A DNA stretch of 64,000 nt from contig CM043960.1 in the NCBI GenBank assembly GCA_014529385.2, positions 26,179,896 through 26,243,895 on the forward strand. The letters run 5' to 3'. Position 1 is the first letter of the stretch, and every line of letters begins with the position of its first letter. This DNA comes from Adiantum capillus-veneris. Its lineage: Eukaryota; Streptophyta; Polypodiopsida; Polypodiales; Pteridaceae. Both the position numbers and the translations under genes were made by a program. Positions 51,031-62,979 of this stretch are shown in pieces. The notes beneath the pieces were generated by a model. That model saw nothing but the letters and a program-made list of their open reading frames with translations. It did not search any database and was not told the origin of the DNA.

Positions 51031-52928
51031 TGTAGATAACATAGCTTCTAGAGCTAAAGAAGAAATGTAGCCAAAGAAGCCGCTCACTTTTCCTTACAAA
51101 CACACACGTGATGGAGAGAACTCATGAAAGATAGTCAGAACAAAACAAAAATGAAAACATCAAGATTACGATCATATCGTATCATGGGTAGGATAAAAGG
51201 GTTAATGGATGAGTTAATGATATTCAATATTTATTGTCCAAATAAGCTACGGATTGCTCTTTGGAACTGTAGCTTTGTGCTTACTATAATGTATATGTTT
51301 TGTCTAGCGATTGGGATTAGTTGTGAGTACAAATCCTCTTGATTCATAATAAAATAACCACATTCACATCAAAAGAGAAGTCATAGTCAATAATAGGTAG
51401 TATGATGGGATTTGGTGAGAGAAGTATTTTGTTGAGCCTTTCAGGACCAAATAGAAACACTATGCGTTGCTGAAAGTGAATCTTTTGACTAATCCAAATG
51501 TTGACCCTAATAGATTGCACTGAATGGAATTGAAAGAAATTACCTCTATGTGGATTATGGTTATTCATCAATGATATACTTAGTATGCACAAAGATAAAG
51601 GTGTGAAAGAAGTGAAAGGAGAAGAAGAAGAGAGTTTCTCCCCCAAGCCCTATTGTTGCCCTTAGGCAATAAGGATACTGCGGGGAGAGAAGTACCTATA
51701 GCAAGGAGATTCTAGAGTTTGTGGAAGAGAATGAGAACCTTAAGAGAGAGAGATGCTTGTGGAAGATGAAGATATGGTTACTAACCTTGTGCACATAATT
51801 GTTTCCCGCAAGAAGGTTGTATCCATTACATTGACAAGGGTGCTGCTTGAATACATGAGAGCAATCGCCACCACCTTAATGGAGAGAGAAGATGAGGCAA
51901 GACTTCAGCCTTTCTTCAAGAGAAAGTGTGGCACTAAGATGAGTGTATCACTATGGAATTGAGCTATTCTCACTCACTCATAACTTACCCCAATGAAGAG
52001 AAGGTTGCCCTTTTTATAGGTGAGGGAGCCATGTTTTACATAATCACTTGATTAGGCTAAAGAGTTAGCCTAAATCAAATGTTCTTTTGATATTTCTTAA
52101 AATGGGCAATATTAGGACTCAAAATATCATGAAATTCAGCATCTTTGGTCGTTGAGGCTCCATGTGGGTGCATGATGTATGTGGGCCCCACCTAGGCATC
52201 TTCTGTGTGGCTCCAGTAGGGGGTCCCAACTTGTGTGTCTTGTCCTTCAAGGCATCTTTGAGGTGTCACATTCACATGCTTGTGTCTTTTATCCTCCAAA
52301 TATCTTATTTTATGGAAAAAGACCAAGATTACCTCTTTTCACTTGATTCACTTGTTTACCATCTCTTCTTGCAGTGTAGTTGTGAGAGGATTTTTCACTC
52401 TTTTCTCTGTAACTTTTGACCTATAACTCGGATTGACATGCTTCAAAAGGCACAATTGGCCTACTAAAAGAGCTTGACTTGGTTTTGGCCTTTTCTCCAC
52501 GTCCTTAGGTCGGGATTTTCAAATTGGGATGGTCCAAGAAGCTTTGGATCTTCCTTTTCATAAAGTCTTGTAGTAGGCCCTTCCCTCTTGTATGTATCCA
52601 AGAAGGTATGCATTATTGAAAGGTTATATTATTAAATAAATATGAAAAGAAGAAAATAATTTATATATGGTAGGGTATTGCTGAGATATTAGAAGAAATA
52701 TACAAATGCTTTTCCCCCAAACAAGAAGAGGCACAATCATTGATACTTCTCTTGCAGTACTTTCTAATAGTAATGTACATTTATATTACTTCAAAGGTAA
52801 TACTAAGGTATGGTAGAAAGTTTTTATTTATGCATATGAGTATTATATGAAGTATACTTATGCATCAAAAAGTCACAAGATAAATCGTTTAATGCCCGTT
52901 CCCACTATATACGTACCACAGCAAGACA
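51031..52928 (-). repeat. FIDD-element 5' LTR
   Basis: 1898 bases, the same ends as 43088-44985. Differences include 'tcgagatta' against 'tcaagatta' near the start and 'catgcc' against 'cgtacc' near the end. I found no convincing tRNA primer site directly inside it. Confidence 0.88.
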
Positions 52929-53070
52929 ACGCGCGCACGCGCACACACACATACACACAAACATTATGCATGCATGTACACACACATTGCATGTGTATGT
53001 ACACACACATTGCATGTGTATGTACACACACATTGCATGTGTATGTACACACACATACATACACACAAAC
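52929..53070 (+). repeat. AC-rich minisatellite with 23-bp palindromic unit
   Basis: After CG/AC alternation, the unit TGCATGTGTATGTACACACACAT (written as TGCATGTGTATG plus TACACACACAT) repeats with period 23 from about 52989. Each unit is nearly self-complementary around TGCA or GTAC. Confidence 0.8.
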
Positions 53071-53245
53071 TTTTGAGTTCAAGAGGTGTCAAGTAGATGT
53101 TTGGGATAATGAATAAGAAGAGGAAACTATAGTAATCTTTGAGTGTGGCAGATTGGTTATCACAATTCCCTTTTAAACACTAGGTCTTAAGTTCAAAACT
53201 TGTTAGATAGAGCTTTGAGGTCTCTTGATGTGTTATTCTGACATT

Positions 53246-53288
<43 letters not shown>

Positions 53289-53455
53289 ATTGCACGATGC
53301 ATGAAGTGTCGAGAGCTCAATTTTCCCAAAGCTACTTAAGATAAAGCATCAAAGTAGTGTCACATGTAAAATTTAAGGGTTCAAGTTTGTTTACGACCTT
53401 TAGAAGGAAAAGTAGAGTCACCCTTTATATGATACATGGATGCCTCCAAGGTTCA

Positions 53456-53513
<58 letters not shown>

Positions 53514-53928
53514 GTGTCCCATGCAAGGGTGGAATAGATTTTCAACAGGTGCAACCCTCCTCTCTTGGTATAGCATGTCCTTGGGGTGGTGAGAGAATGA
53601 TCGTGGGGGTATTGAGCATCCAGCTTTTCTACGTCCATCATGCCCGTCCAATTTAGTGTATTCGAGAGTTCAAGTGTTCGCAAAAAACTAGGGTTTAGTG
53701 TAGTTTTACCGCTAAAACTCCAAGCTTGACTTGAAGAAAACTAATAATATCATCAATTCTTTACGTTTAATATCATCAATTGATAATATCCAAGCAATGC
53801 TTTACGTTTAATATCATCAATTCTTTAAATTTTGACTTAAAATCCAATTGAGCTTTTATCAAGCCCTTATTTATTTTAAAATTAATTAGGCTATAATTTA
53901 TTTTGGTAAGTCCTATTGGAGACCTCTC

Positions 53929-53968
<40 letters not shown>

Positions 53969-54360
53969 ATGTGAAGTGTAGGTAGTAACAATCCCACTCT
54001 GAAACCATCTGTCTTTGCCTCTTTATGCAAAGCTATAGCATGCAATGCACACATGATGCATGGAGATGCCAAGTACGAAGTTTGAGTTTGGCATTTTCTA
54101 AAGTTCACTATAGAATTGAGTCACCTTTTAAATTTAAGGGTTAGGTGTGCATTTGTGCATAAAGAAAAGGAAGTTTTTTTCCTTTAAAATGCAAAATAAA
54201 ACCACCCTTCAAATAGCCTACAGGAAGAAAAGTAGTCACCCGTCACATACGAGGGTGAGAGCTGGAGTCTCTTTATGACCTTCCTTAAGAAAATTAAACT
54301 CTTTCATTAAACTTGAGTGGTAGAAAGTGATGTTCAGTAGTGGCCATTTTCAGTAGCAAA
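53071..54360. other. Intergenic, microsatellite-rich
   Basis: No supported gene. It holds (CT)18 at 53251-53286, a (CT)n(AC)n compound tract at 53455-53512 and (CT)n at about 53936-53967. Open frames across these tracts are low-complexity artefacts. Confidence 0.7.
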
Positions 54361-54364
54361 GGTC

Positions 54365-54441
54365 TACTGGACATTGAGTTGATGGGTGCAAATTGAGTTT
54401 GAAATTTCATTACTGGACATTGAGTTGATGGGTGCAAATTC
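54365..54441 (+). repeat. 46-bp partial tandem repeat
   Basis: 'tactggacattgagttgatg' plus 'ggtgcaaatt' occurs at 54365 and again at 54411. Confidence 0.8.
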
Positions 54442-54880
54442 TTTTGTGGCTCATGTGTCACTTGGCAGCCTTATCATTTAACACTTGTCATCTTCAATAT
54501 ATAACTCCAATAGAATATATAAAAGGTGAACGAGAGGTGAACTCCATGTCAACTGCAGCAAATGTTATACTTGAAATGTGTAGTCTTTGACCTAATGTGC
54601 ATAGGGTGTGAATTGGGCATCAAATGTTTGCAAGATGGTGTGTACAATATATATATCAGAGGTGATCATGCTAAGAAGTTAAGAACCCCACAATGTTTGC
54701 AATGCTTATTCTATTCGGATTTGGGGGCTCCCTGTAAAAAAACCCCCCCCCCCGGACGATAGGCTTTGAATATGGTCTAGTGTGATTCTTAGTGGCCATT
54801 GCACGGAATGTGTTTGGTTTGCCTCTTATCATGTCTGGCTTTCTAAAAGAAGCCTCCGAGGAGAGGAGTTAGGCATAGGC

Positions 54881-55100
54881 ATACTTTCAATGTTTTTAGT
54901 GACGCTTAAGACTTACTTTAAATGTTATTTTGGTTTTAAATTATTAATGAATCTTTTTATTTCACCTCTTTCTTTTGACATCATTATATCATACTTTCAA
55001 TGTTTTTAGTGACGATTAAGACTTACTTTAAATGTTATTTTGGTTTTAAATTATTTATGAATCTTTTTATTTCACCTCTTTCTTTTGACATCATTATATG
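54881..55100 (+). repeat. 110-bp tandem duplication
   Basis: Unit 54881-54990 ('atactttcaatgtttttagt ... cattatat') is repeated at 54991-55100 with only a couple of base differences. Confidence 0.88.
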
Positions 55101-55179
55101 TCTGGACTTTTTTTGCATTCTATTGTTCTATAATGCTAAAGTGAAGCTTCACCTTGCATAATTCTAGTAAATTCTATAC

Positions 55180-55352
55180 ATACATATGTATATATATTTA
55201 CACACACATACACACAGACACACATACACACATACACATATTATATATATGTGTGTGTATATATATTTATATTTACACACACAGACACACACACACACAC
55301 ACACATATCATATATATGTGTGTGTGTATGTATATATATATATATATATGAT
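55180..55352 (+). repeat. Compound (AC)n/(AT)n/(GT)n tract
   Basis: Alternating blocks of ACACAC, ATATAT and GTGTGT. AC blocks are followed by GT blocks, so hairpins can form. No gene. From 55353 to about 56050 nothing further is recognised. Confidence 0.85.
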
Positions 55353-56049
55353 TTTTTTAATTTCACCTTTCATTTCATAGTCTCACATGGCTTGAGTTTT
55401 CTTACATTCTATAACTTAATTCTAATCAGTATTCGGGAAAGTCTCTTTTATTAAGTGGCGGTCCGTCGAGTTTTCTCCTCGCACAGAAGCATATCGGAAA
55501 TACTAGCAATTTTTTTTGAAATTTGCACAATTTTTGAACTATTTTCTCAAATATTTCACCGATTGCTCTTCCCTTTACCATGGTTTGCAACCAAATAGTC
55601 TCAATTTTCAATCAGCTCAAGGTTAAGCAGAGGCAATCCTCTCCCAAACACTGATTCCAGTTAAACTCAACCTAATGATTTTATCACTTTCGTATTGTTT
55701 TAGAAATCCATCATGACCCTTTCACTTGTTTGTTTGTTTTTGTTTATTTTGCAAAACTTACAATCGCGAGTAATTATATTAGAATGCCAGAGAAAAATTA
55801 CAGACCAATCTCAAGCTCATGTCGAGCCTTGAGGAACTGAACTTACATAATAAGGCTCGTCTGAACGGTACGGGTTGCCCTGAGCCAGTCATCCGAGTTG
55901 TGCCTTTTACCTATCACATATATAAGCTTTGCACTTTCTTGTACAATCGTTGAGAAACTAGACACAGAGAGGTTGTTATCAAACACGTGGCAATTCGTGA
56001 CCTTCCAGATATTATGAAAGAAGCAAAATCTAACAATCTGGGTGCAAAT

Positions 56050-57690
56050 AAGAAGGTCTGGACTTTGAAACTATTTCCCCCCTAGACACATATCCTTCTT
56101 GAAGAACCCTATCTTCCATGTTCTTTGTATCAACTTGCACACCTTCCCCGCCATCCCTCTAATAGTCGGACACTCCATGAAAAGGTGTGCTAGGTCTTTG
56201 CTAGCTCCTCAGTACCTTGAGCACTAATCAGATCCAGTTCCCCGTGCCTGAGTCTTGACGCATGTCGGCAAGGCCCCTCATAGCACCTTGCACATAAACA
56301 CCTTCATTTAATGGGGCCATTGTGGCCCCCAAATGTTCATTGTGACCAAAGCCCATTGGGTTTCTGACCATCGCTTTTTCCACTGTTTGTTCAAGGAGGC
56401 AAACCAACCATCCTTGTGCATGAGCTCTTGATAGATGTTCTTGGTGTGAGGTTGGAAAAAGAGGCTACTCTTGGGCCCTTTCCAAGCTTTGCAATCAAAA
56501 GTGGATTCCCGAATCGGCATCAGACCATTGTCTAGGCCTTCAACTGCTCTACATACAAGTACCTTTACCATGCCCTTCAGATGAATATGGTCAGCTATAG
56601 AGTCAAAAGATTTCAAGCGCTTGATGTTATCATCCCAAAAATGGATTGATCACTAGAGTCCTTTATTGTTCAGCCTTCTAGAAGTTTCTTTCCAATACAG
56701 GTTCAAGCTAACTCTAACAACTTTTGTCAGCTAGAGGGACCAATTTAGGTGGAATTCTGAAAGTACCTAATTAATTCCCCCCATGTTGCTCGATTGCACT
56801 TTCGCACCAGCTCCCTCGTTGTGCCACCCATTTTCAAACTAGACCACCTTGGGGCTAATAATTTGTCATGAACCTCCATCCTTTTCCATTAACCACCTTC
56901 AGAGTGGAGCTTTGACTTGTTAATCATGTCCTTGGTCATGATAGCACAATAATTTTCTTGTGTGGCTATAGAGACCACAAACTTGGCATAGAGAACCTCA
57001 ACATGGACAGCAGGGTTGAGGATTTTGAGGCCACATTGGGTAATTGGACGAGCTATATTTTCCCACTTTTCCCACTGCCATGGTGTTGAGGCTCTAGTGA
57101 TGTTATTCCATAGGAATCTTTTCATAGGTTTCAAAAACTTCTTCCAATTACACTTGGCAATTTTTAGGAGAGGGCTAGTGAAGGCAATGTAAGGAAGCAT
57201 ACATGAGTTGATCACTTTTATCGGACTCGGGAAGGGAAGTAACACAAACTCCCACTTCCTCCTTTTCTTATGTATCTTCTCTAGAGCCCACTAAAATCTT
57301 TGCTTGTGAGTGATGTCCACCCCCAAGGGTGTCTAGATGTCGAAAGATGCTCCCTTTAGATATGATCTCCCCCGTCCAGTGTACTGGGTCGAATGAGTCG
57401 TTTTCCACAAGGGAGATTAGTCTTGATTTCTTGATACTGCATTTCAACCCCGAAGCCACGGAGAATGTTTGTACTATCTCTAGCGCTTTCCTAAGAACCT
57501 GAGGACATGCTTTTAAAAAGAGGAGGGAGTCATCCGCAAACATCTTGACGAGCAGTTCATCATTGCGAGGCAGAGTTAATCCTTGAATTTCTCCCCATGC
57601 AACAGCAGCTTCAAGCATCATAATTAGGGGATGCGAGCCAATGGCAAACAGAAGAGGGGCTAGGGGGCACCCTTGCTTGACCCCTTTCTT
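56050..57690 (-). pseudogene. 5'-truncated L1 LINE
   Basis: Read on the minus strand from 57690: motif B region KQGCPLAPLLFAIG, then LVKMFADDSLLFLKACPQVL (motif C, F-A-D-D, about 57520-57560), LKCSIKKSRLISL, and MLPYIAFTSPLLKIAKCNWK with KRFLWNN (about 57110-57210), then degraded C-terminal sequence. The order and wording match the copies at 1.5-6.1 kb, so it is the same family. The 5' part of the RT and the endonuclease are absent, as in truncated insertions. Frames are broken near 57250 and below 56900. Confidence 0.8.
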
Positions 57691-57699
57691 AATATAAAT

Positions 57700-58190
57700 T
57701 CACTCATATTATGTGATTTTTTTAAATTAAAAACAAGGACCCCACAATTGACCAAACTATTCTAGTACTTACAAAGATATATCCTATCCTATACACAACT
57801 AGTATGTGACCCGTGCATTGCAGCGGCTAGTTATAAGCTTCCATGCACATCACATTGCACACATTGTGGGTCTGCATGCCTAGATTTTGCAGCACCATGC
57901 ACAGGTTTTGAGAGGAAATGTTACTATGTGTCACATACTTGAGAGCCAAGTGGAAGCCTTGAAGTGCTTAGATGGCAGCAAGTGACATATAGACGGCCTT
58001 ATCATTAGCATTATCATAGCAAGAGTCCTCATGTTATTAAAGTATATTTTTTCATCATTTACTATGAGTAACTACTTGTAAAGAGCACTAAAAATAGAAT
58101 TGAAAACATCTTGGCAATGCCTTCCTATTGAACCCATTGAAAGTAATTCAAAAATGTCTCACTATTCCCTGGGAAATTGATGGCATCAAA
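57700..58190. other. No gene seen between two LINEs
   Basis: AT-rich. A phrase 'actagtatgtgacccgtgcattgcagcggctagt' style motif occurs near 57798-57831 (short ACTAG/CTAGT inverted ends around 'gacccgtgcattgca'). This resembles MITE-like sequence seen in plants, but no complete element is visible. Confidence 0.35.
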
Positions 58191-58192
58191 TT

Positions 58193-58221
<29 letters not shown>
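58193..58221 (+). repeat. (GA)n left of the APE-type LINE
   Basis: About 14 GA units at the 3' side of the minus-strand LINE. The other side of the LINE also abuts (GA)n in the same orientation. Confidence 0.9.
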
Positions 58222-58224
<3 letters not shown>

Positions 58225-58277
58225 TTCTATTATCGTCCTCGGAGGTCAAATATGACCTATGGGACCAAATGAACATG

Positions 58278-59821
58278 TCACGTGGTGTGAGTGGAGGTCA
58301 TAAGTGACTCTTGATGCTCAAAAATGGCTGAGATGAGTGTTGCAATAGAGAGTCCACATCGTGGTTGGGAGAGGAAGGTATGTAGGGAGAGCTCATGGCT
58401 GAATATATGGGGAAAAGACGACCTAATGTGGTCAAAAGCTGAGCACTCAAGTAGTGTATGGTACTCACTCTCTCGCACTTGACGAGGGCATAAGGTGCAA
58501 AGTCGATGAGACTCCTTGCCAGTGCCGCAACGTCCTGTCTCGCAGCGTAGAGAATGGGAGCTAAGACGAATGGAGGCAATGGTGCGGATTGCACTCAATG
58601 GGATGGGCTCAAGGATGTAGGAATGGGTTCGCTTACCGCAATCGGAGAAGAAGAGAGATTTGTAGTTTGGGGCAATGTGTGTGGTGTAATGGCTGAAGCG
58701 ACAACCTCCGGATTTCTCCCAAGCCGTGATATGTTGGCGTTGTAAGAAGGCCTCATTAACTTGGGAGTCGATCGACGCATCCTTGACCAAGTGACATGCA
58801 TTCCATCTTCCAAACCATTTCTTGATGTCAAGCATCCACCCGAACTTAGTATTTTGCTCTTGCATGTATTTTGGACCTTTTGACTTGCTTCATATGTGAT
58901 TCTAGGAAGTCGATACAAAGGGCTATGTTGTGTCTTAAGCATGTACACCACAACCCTTTGCATGCCCAAGACCTCAATGGGAAGCGATCTAGACTCAAGA
59001 AGTAAGAGCATGTAGGGTGTTTGTGTCTTGACTTGGAGAAAGTTGGTGAGAAAACTCTTTTGGACATTCTCAAACTCTTTCCAAGTAGACTTCCTTATGC
59101 TACCACCCCACACCTCCACTCCATAAAGAAGCACCGGTGTCACCAATGTGTCAAAGAGGTACTTTTTGAGAGCCCAACACTTGATCTCTCCAGCATTGCA
59201 CATGTTCTCAAATGCATAATAATCCCTCTTTCCGGCTTCCAAGCGATGCATTGCGCAATCCTTCCATCTATGATTGGATGGAACCTCAAGGCCAAGGTAC
59301 TTGAAGCTATTTACCACTTCAAGTTGCTCATTGTTGTATACAATGCATGGATTTTCATCATTGGGGTTCTTTACAAGCATAACCTTGGTTTTGGATCCAT
59401 TTACGATCAGCCTGCTATGTAGGCAAAAGCATTCCAAGACACTCATAAGCTTTTGTGCATCTTCTAAGGTATGTGCCAAGAGCACTACATCATCGGCATA
59501 AAGCAAAAGCATGATCACCAAATTTCTGATCTTAACCTCTTCTATGCCTTCTTGTTGCATAAAATAAAGAACCATGCATTCCAATTCATCAATGAGTAGC
59601 CCAAAGAGGGTTGGGAAAAGTGGGCATCCTTGTTTGACACCAATGGTGCTTGCAAAACATTTTGAAATTCCATCTCCCATACGTAGTCGACATATCACTT
59701 TTTGGTAGATGCGAAAGACTGCATGCATAAATTCTCTCGGCACTTGAAGGCTTTGCATACGTCTCCAAAGATTTCCTCGTGGTACCATGTCAAAGCTTTC
59801 TTGAAATCCACAAAGCAACAA
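58278..59821 (-). pseudogene. LINE reverse transcriptase palm and C-terminus
   Basis: Motif A reads CCFVDFKKA in one frame and FDMVPRGNLW in the next, because one T has been lost near 59800. Motif B is GVKQGCPLFPTLFGLL, motif C LLLYADDVVLLAH (about 59480-59510, DD present), then the thumb region VNGSKTKVMLV and NSFKYLGLEV. The C-terminal block CTLCPRQVRESEYHTLLEC (about 58450-58510) is a zinc-knuckle typical of non-LTR ORF2. A frame change near 58600 separates the knuckle from the RT. Confidence 0.85.
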
Positions 59822-60072
59822 TACAACTTTTTTCCTTTCAATCGAAACGCTTCCATAAGAACTCGAAGAGTGACAAGGTGATCAATAGTGCTATGATGCT
59901 TTCAAAAACCTGCTTGGCCTAGCGCACATTTGTCGTTCTTTTCAGCCCATTCACTTATCTTCATCTCCATGATACATCCAAATAACTTTGCCATCAAAGA
60001 ACCAACCATTATAGTGCGATAGTTGTTCACATTGTTTACGTCTCCTTCTTTGTGCAAAGGTTTGATCCAATT

Positions 60073-60852
60073 TTAACTCCAATCATGAGGCATGCCATGC
60101 TGAAGTGCAAGGTTAAACATATCGCATATCCAATATCGTGTTTTCTTGCTTGTCCATTTAATCATTTCAGCCTTGACACCTTGAAGGTCCCATGCCTTGC
60201 GGGTAGCAAGTTTCTCAAGCGCGCAACATACATCTTCAATGGTAAAGAAGGGAGGTATAAACGAAAGGGAGCTACAACACTCCATCTTATCCACATAGGG
60301 TTTCTCATAGAGGTTCTTTCAATGCATATAAATATTCTCAAGAGTCAAGTCACCAAAGCTCTCAACACGCTTGCATTTTAGATTTTGCCAAAACTTGCCA
60401 CATGCATGTGCTTTCTCTTGTACTAAAAGAAGTTGTTTTTTGACTTCCCACCTTCTCCTTTTTTTTTGAACAAGTGCTTTGTATGTGTGTGAATGTTCTA
60501 AGTAACTTTCCTTGTCTTTTCTTGCATCCAACCTTAGTAAGTGTTTTCGAGCTTGACTACATTCCATGTCGAACCATTTCTTCTTGGTGCTACCCTTCTT
60601 AGATCTTTTGCAAGACATGTGTTTTACCGAAAAGCATTCCCTCGCACAAGAGAAAATTACGTATTTGAAAAATTTCCACTTGCATTCTAATGTTGGGCTC
60701 TCTTGATGCTCTGTCATGCTTAACATTTGGTCCACCATATCAACATACAGAAGTGTTCGTTTGAAGTCTAGACGTAGGTACAAATAATTCACATCATGAT
60801 TGGAGACTACATGCTCAGGTCTTTTACCACACTTGAGGTCAATACATAGCAT
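60073..60852 (-). pseudogene. LINE linker between endonuclease and RT
   Basis: It starts with SDHRMLCIDL, the last endonuclease motif, after a TAG. A basic linker follows (KKKWFDMECSQARKHLLRLD, QKKRRRWEVKKQ), then CGKFWQNLKCKRVESFGDL. The RT N-terminus is VCCALEKLATRKAWDLQGVK plus AEMIKWT (60140-60240), where the usual 'KA-D--G---E'-type block is recognisable. Confidence 0.75.
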
Positions 60853-60873
60853 CCTATGATCCGATTCCGGATT

Positions 60874-61617
60874 CTATTCACCAAGTGTAAAGCTTTGTAT
60901 GCATTCTAGGGTGGCTTCCGAAAACAACATATAGTCGATCACACTATCACCATTGTGCTTTCTACATGTAAAGTCATTGGTGCCTTGCCATAAAGATACA
61001 CCATTTGCAATGAGCATTCCGGTACTAGTGCACATATGTAGAAGTGACTTTGCATAGTGATCCAATTCTTTTGCATCCTTAGAACTTCGATTATACATGT
61101 ATGATTCATCCATTCTTCTTGAAACATGTGGCATGTCAACTTGCTGTGTGTCGTGTTGTAACGTATTTGTGCGAGCATTCATGTCTCCAAAGACAATGAC
61201 TTCACCTTGGTCCTTGTAATGAGCAGTGTCTTCCTCTAGTTCAACAAAGGGCTGATCTCTATCCATATCCAAGCGAGCATAAAAGTTGGAGTCATAGTGA
61301 GGAATGTAGCAACCAACCACAAACATAACTTGACCATTGGGTGGGCTGATTTTCAGCCATAAGTAGTGTTTATACTTATCTTCTTTGACAATGGAAACAT
61401 ATTTCAAACCCTTTTTGATCATACATGCTACGCCCCCTTGGCCTCTACGTTGCTTTGCATTTTTGGTCCACATCAAAGAATGCACATCATATTTGTCAAA
61501 TCCAAGAATTCGTTGCGCATCATGCTCCCATGTTTCGACAAGAAGTATCACATCGGAGTCATTGGTAAGCTCATCAATGCCAATTCCTGCATTCAAGCCG
61601 TTACAAAGCTTATTCAC
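60874..61617 (-). pseudogene. LINE APE endonuclease domain
   Basis: This domain makes the target nick. Visible motifs: DVILLVETWEHD (catalytic Glu), GGVACMIKKGLKYV, MFVVGCYIPHYDS, VIVFGDMNART (Asp/Asn pair), NDFTCRKHNGDSVIDYMLFS (second Asp). The final SDH lies just beyond a TAG at about 60862. All metal and phosphate-contact residues seen in APE enzymes appear kept. The N-terminal ATG is not certain; the frame may continue from the CT-rich leader near 61800. Confidence 0.82.
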
Positions 61618-61802
61618 AAGCGTGAGTTGGTATCATAGATCATGTGTCCCTATTTGTTGGATGGACTTGCATCCTCCTCAAGTGACTTTTCTTCTTGAGA
61701 TGACACCTTGACCTTCTTGGTTCTTTCCTCGTATGATTTGCGACGTACATTTTGTTGCATAAGAGTGCGATCCTTATATACATTACAACCCGTTCCGTTG
61801 AG

Positions 61803-61936
<134 letters not shown>

Positions 61937-62039
61937 GCAAGTAGAGCAATCAATGCATTGGAAGAGATCATATCCAGGAGATGAAGCACATATGAAGCTC
62001 ATCCACAAATGGTTTGTCCATTTGTACATAAATTTTACC

Positions 62040-62960
62040 TTCTTGCATACTATCACATGTCTTCAAGATGCAAGAATAGGTTATCACATTTAGAGAGTGG
62101 CCCTCACCTCACATTTGATAAAACAACTTAGAGCTCCTTTGTTATTCCCATGTGTTGTCCATGCTAGACATACCTTGCAATAAATGGAGTTCAAGAAAAC
62201 AGCTCACCTAGAGACCTAGTTGCCCTCATTCTGTAAACATGAGCAACACATGCTTTTAAAACAGTAAACAAAAGCGGCTATATATGAACGGATCCTTACA
62301 TCCACAAAAAACAACCTAGAGCCTCCTTGGCTTGCTTTTGCTTGTAGCTCCTCCCTTATGTACATTGAAGGAGACTAATATTGTGAGCATGATCTACATC
62401 GTTGAAAAGAGTAAACCTTCCTCACCCATGGACCCAGTTGCTCTATATTGCTAGAAATAGAGTTTCCTAGGTCGGGCATTCCCTACCATAAGTAGGATCC
62501 AAAGAGGCCGCTTCCTAGATGAGAAGCTCAATGAGTACTTTTTTGTTCAACTGTACACCACTCTTGGCATACATGTCTATCAAAGCATTGTCAAGCAGGA
62601 CAATGTTTTTCAACAATCCTTGACTACATATTGCATGAATTTGCGTTTTCCCATGTCTATACCTTCATAATTCCACACGCCTTCAAAATGCAAGCATAGA
62701 TGATCACATTTGAAGAGTCATCTGACTCTGCACTTTTTGAAATGGCCAAGATCTTCCTAGACTCTTCAAATTGCAATCATAAGTGAACCAAGGTCAATGT
62801 CTTTTGTGATGCAACATGCCTCATATAGACATTTGACCACACAAAAGGAGTTGCTTGCAAATTCTCTACACTCTGTGCCTTGCTCCACCTTTGTAGGCTA
62901 CCAAAGTGCAGGCGGTTGCATGTAGGTGATATAGTTGAGTATCTCTCTCTCTCTCTCTCT
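62040..62960 (-). pseudogene. PPR-repeat protein pseudogene
   Basis: On the minus strand, pieces of pentatricopeptide repeats appear in several frames: VIIYACILKACG (about 62690-62730), NALIDMYAKSG (62557-62591) and VITYSCILKTCDSMQEGK (about 62050-62100), with WTTHGNNKGALSCF between them. 'ALIDMYAKCG' and 'VTYxCILKACG' are hallmark phrases of plant PLS-type PPR proteins, which bind organelle RNA for editing or processing. Frequent stops and frame changes show it is dead. No DYW or E domain is seen. Confidence 0.7.
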
Positions 62961-62978
62961 CTCTCTCTCCCCCCCCCA
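62940..62978 (+). repeat. (CT)n then poly(C)
   Basis: About 14 CT units followed by about 9 C. Confidence 0.9.
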
Positions 62979-62979
62979 A

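Larger units (their letters stand above)
43088..52928 (-). mobile_element. Second Ty3/Gypsy-like element, FIDD type
   Basis: A full-length element on the minus strand: 5' LTR 51031-52928, gag-pol 50883 to 45044, polypurine tract 44986-45000, 3' LTR 43088-44985. The LTRs are both 1898 bases and differ at scattered positions only, so insertion was fairly recent. Domains are gag, CCHC, protease, RT with FIDD, RNase H, integrase. The sequence signature (TLPQGATNS, FIDDLPIKG, NEYNPEGNGKSERGH-like) recalls Ty3-like elements common in basidiomycetes and reported in early land plants; that recollection is unverified. Single stop codons and one frameshift interrupt an otherwise complete gag-pol. No matching target duplication was seen. 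Confidence 0.88.
58278..61617 (-). mobile_element. APE-type non-LTR retrotransposon, different family
   Basis: A near full-length ORF2 on the minus strand with endonuclease, RT and a C-terminal zinc knuckle. It is unlike the L1 copies in wording (YADD, 'CFVDFKKA', 'GVKQGCPLFPTLFGLL'). There are only a few breaks: TAG near 60862, a lost T near 59800 and frame changes near 58600. Clade not assigned. Confidence 0.85.

Noticed and set aside
52847-53116. His/Thr-rich open frame over AC repeats
   Set aside because: Low-complexity translation of the minisatellite.
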